A stretch of DNA of 64,000 nucleotides from Cryobacterium sp. GrIS_2_6 (GTDB taxonomy: Bacteria; Actinomycetota; Actinomycetes; Actinomycetales; Microbacteriaceae), in contig NZ_JAXCHP010000001.1 in assembly GCF_035984545.1 (NCBI RefSeq), forward strand, positions 4,030,001 to 4,094,000, in the 5' to 3' direction. The translations under genes were made by a program, and so were the position numbers. Position 1 is the first letter of the stretch. Each line of letters opens with the position of its first letter. Positions 61,951 through 64,000 of the stretch are shown one piece after another. Below the pieces are notes generated by a model. That model searched no databases and was not told the DNA's origin. It saw only the letters and a program-made list of their open reading frames with translations.

Positions 61951-64000
61951 CGGCGACCCGTCGGCCGAACGCGTCGGGAGATCTGCTGCATCAATCGGTC
62001 CTGCATGTCGTCGAGCGGCTTTCCGGAGTCATCGAGGTGGTGGCGGGTCCATTCGCCGGTTCTGTCGAGCCACCAGGATGCCGTGCGGTCGTCCATGGCG
62101 CGGTTGAACAGCCCATCGATCTCCGTGAGGTGATCGGGGTCGACGAGGCGCACGAGGGCCTCAACGCGTCGGTCGAGGTTTCGGTGCATCATGTCGGCGC
62201 TGCCGATGTACACCTGGGTGTCCCCGCCGTTGTGGAAGGAGAAGATCCGGGAGTGCTCGAGGTAGCGGCCGAGGATCGACCGCACCTTGATCGTCTCGCT
62301 GACCCCGGGGATGCCCGGCGTCAGGCTGCAGATGCCGCGCACCCAGACCTCGACGGGGACCCTGGCCTGGCTGGCCCGGTAGAGCGCGTCGATGATGGCC
62401 TCGTCGACCATCGAGTTGACCTTGATGCGGATGCCGGAGGGCTTGCCGTCGAGGGCGGCCTGCGTCTCCAGGTTGATCGCCTTCAACAACCCGCGACGCA
62501 GGTGCAGGGGCGCTACGAGAAGCCGCTTGAACTTCTTCTCGATCGCGTACCCGGACAGCTCGTTGAACAGGCGGGTCAGGTCCTTGCCGACCTGGGGGTC
62601 CGCGGTCAGCAGGCCGAGGTCCTCATAGAGCCTGCTGGTCTTCGGGTTGTAGTTACCCGTGCCGATGTGGCTGTAGTGCCGCAGCACGCCGTTCTCGTTG
62701 CGCACGACGAGGGCGAGCTTGCAGTGCGTCTTGAGGCCGACGAGACCGTAGACGACGTGCACGCCGGACTTCTCGAGCTTGCGTGCCCAGGAGATGTTGG
62801 CCTGCTCGTCGAAGCGAGCCTTGATCTCGACGAGGGCGAGCACCTGCTTGCCGGATTCGGCGGCCGCGATGAGCGCCTCAACGATCGGGCTGTCGCCGGA
62901 GGTGCGGTACAGGGTCTGCTTGATCGCGAGAACGTCCGGGTCGGCGGCCGCCTGCTCGAGGAATGCCTGCACGCTCGTCGCGAAGGACTCGTACGGGTGG
63001 TGGAGCAGGATGTCGCGGCGCGCGATCGAGCTGAAGATATCGGGCTCGGCGTTCGGCTCTGGTGCGAGGAGCTGTACGGCCGTGGTCGGGACGTGCTTGA
63101 CGTAGCGCAGGTCCGGGCGGTCGACGCGCAGGTCGAACAGTCCGCCGAGGTCGAGTGGGGCGGGCAGCCGGTACACCTCCTGCTCGGTGACGTCGAGTTC
63201 GCGCACGAGCAGGCCGAGCGTGACCTCGTCCATGTCCTCGGTGATCTCGAGGCGGATGGGCGGGCCGAACCGGCGACGGAGAAGTTCCTTCTCAAGGGCC
63301 TTGATCAGGTTCTCGGTCTCGTCTTCCTCGATCTCGACGTCCTCGTTCCTGGTCACCCGGAAAACGTGGTGTTCGAGGATGTCCATGCCGGGGAACAGAT
63401 CGCCGAGGTGGTTGGCGATCAGGTCCTCGAGCATAATGAATCGCACATTGTCGAAGCCCTCGCGGCGGTCGACGCGCACGAAGCGCGGCAGCATCGTCGG
63501 CACCTTGAGCCTCGCGAATTCCTGCTTGCCGGTCTTCGAGTTGCGTACCCGGACGGCGAGGTTGAGGGAGAGGCCGGAGATGTAGGGAAACGGATGCACC
63601 GGGTCGACCGCGAGGGGCATCAGCACCGGGAAGATCTGGTTGGAGAAGTAGTCGCGGAGCGATCGGTGGTCGGCCTCGTCGAGGCTGTCCCAGGTCGCGA
63701 TGTGGATGCCGGCGGCCATCATGGCCGGGCTGACGAGGTCCTGGAAGGCGCGGGCGTGCCGGTCCTGGAGCACGTGCGCCATCGCCGAGATGTCGGAGAG
63801 GGCATCCTGCGGTGCGGTGCCGATGTTCGTCGGAACGGCGAGTCCGGTCAGGATACGGCGTTTGAGTCCCGCGACGCGGACCATGAAGAACTCGTCGAGG
63901 TTGCTCGAGAAGATGGCGAGGAAGTTCGCGCGCTCGAGAACCGGGAGCTGTGGGTCCTCGGCGAGTTCGAGCACCCTCTGGTTGAACGCGAGCCAGCTCA
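61947..64000 (-). CDS. ppk1: Polyphosphate kinase, 3' part
   Basis: About 683 C-terminal residues; the gene runs out of the window at 64000. N-domain [16 protein letters not shown] and [20 protein letters not shown], then the head domain and the two PLD-like catalytic domains. The phosphorylated-His regions are in [19 protein letters not shown] and [20 protein letters not shown] segments, with [20 protein letters not shown] between. Makes polyphosphate from ATP reversibly. It shares an operon with mutT1 and lies beside pst, a phosphate-handling cluster. Confidence 0.96.
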   Translation of the reverse strand, partial: SWLAFNQRVLELAEDPQLPVLERANFLAIFSSNLDEFFMVRVAGLKRRILTGLAVPTNIGTAPQDALSDISAMAHVLQDRHARAFQDLVSPAMMAAGIHIATWDSLDEADHRSLRDYFSNQIFPVLMPLAVDPVHPFPYISGLSLNLAVRVRNSKTGKQEFARLKVPTMLPRFVRVDRREGFDNVRFIMLEDLIANHLGDLFPGMDILEHHVFRVTRNEDVEIEEDETENLIKALEKELLRRRFGPPIRLEITEDMDEVTLGLLVRELDVTEQEVYRLPAPLDLGGLFDLRVDRPDLRYVKHVPTTAVQLLAPEPNAEPDIFSSIARRDILLHHPYESFATSVQAFLEQAAADPDVLAIKQTLYRTSGDSPIVEALIAAAESGKQVLALVEIKARFDEQANISWARKLEKSGVHVVYGLVGLKTHCKLALVVRNENGVLRHYSHIGTGNYNPKTSRLYEDLGLLTADPQVGKDLTRLFNELSGYAIEKKFKRLLVAPLHLRRGLLKAINLETQAALDGKPSGIRIKVNSMVDEAIIDALYRASQARVPVEVWVRGICSLTPGIPGVSETIKVRSILGRYLEHSRIFSFHNGGDTQVYIGSADMMHRNLDRRVEALVRLVDPDHLTEIDGLFNRAMDDRTASWWLDRTGEWTRHHLDDSGKPLDDMQDRLMQQISRRVRPTGRR

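Overview
The window is high-GC, densely packed actinobacterial DNA. Its gene content and order (sucD, a DUF6350 membrane protein, purN, purH; a split GlcNAc-type PTS; an mrp operon with mrpA and mrpB fused; sigK-rskA; pst; mutT1-ppk1) suggest a chromosome of the family Microbacteriaceae. This is inferred from layout and sequence style, as no 16S gene is present. Many genes start on ATG or GTG 6-8 nt after a TANNNT box with no Shine-Dalgarno sequence, which is the leaderless signature common in actinobacteria.

Layout. 1-4.5 kb: end of succinyl-CoA ligase alpha, a membrane protein, then purN and purH. 4.5-6.05 kb: an IS3-family element inserted in a palindromic intergenic repeat. 6.1-12.4 kb: MscS channel, dimethylargininase and a heterodimeric ABC exporter behind a leader with a small ORF. 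12.5-17.5 kb: divergent amino-sugar locus (PTS IIB-IIA one way; a frameshifted GntR regulator, PTS IIC, nagB and nagA the other). 17.5-23.2 kb: two cupin-like paralogues (one broken), an alkyltransferase-like protein, a GNAT, icd, a frameshifted PrmC-like methyltransferase, a hypothetical gene and an Old-Yellow-Enzyme pseudogene. 23.3-33.1 kb: P1B-type ATPase, two MFS transporters, DUF2568, purU, a glycosyltransferase and an amino-acid permease. 33.2-39.6 kb: complete mrpA(B)CDEFG. 39.6-42.0 kb: ZTP riboswitch, glyA, folD. 42.2-49.6 kb: gamma-carbonic anhydrase, ybaK flanked by a two-copy palindromic repeat, galT-galK diverging from a DeoR regulator and galM, then DUF445 and a hexapeptide-repeat protein. 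49.8-53.3 kb: cation/proton antiporter, a ParB-like protein, a decayed SDR/TetR pair and tRNA-Lys. 53.4-56.7 kb: a conserved hypothetical, ECF-type promoter with a structured leader, sigK-rskA and pabC. 56.7-64 kb: pstSCAB with a PHO box, then mutT1 and ppk1.

How the genes fit together. purN, purH, purU, glyA and folD all handle formyl-tetrahydrofolate and purine flux, and the ZTP riboswitch ties glyA (and perhaps folD) to shortage of 10-formyl-THF. The nag genes import and break down N-acetylglucosamine. galTK with galM form a Leloir galactose set. pst, ppk1 and the Nudix/phosphohistidine phosphatase cover phosphate uptake, storage and nucleotide clean-up.

The most interesting items are the structured RNA between an ECF-type promoter and sigK, the IS that landed in a REP-like palindrome whose intact sister copy lies after glyA, a second palindromic repeat family around ybaK, and stop codons that double as the -10 box of the next leaderless gene. 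Point lesions fall only in dispensable genes. No CRISPR array, prophage or recognisable defence system was seen.
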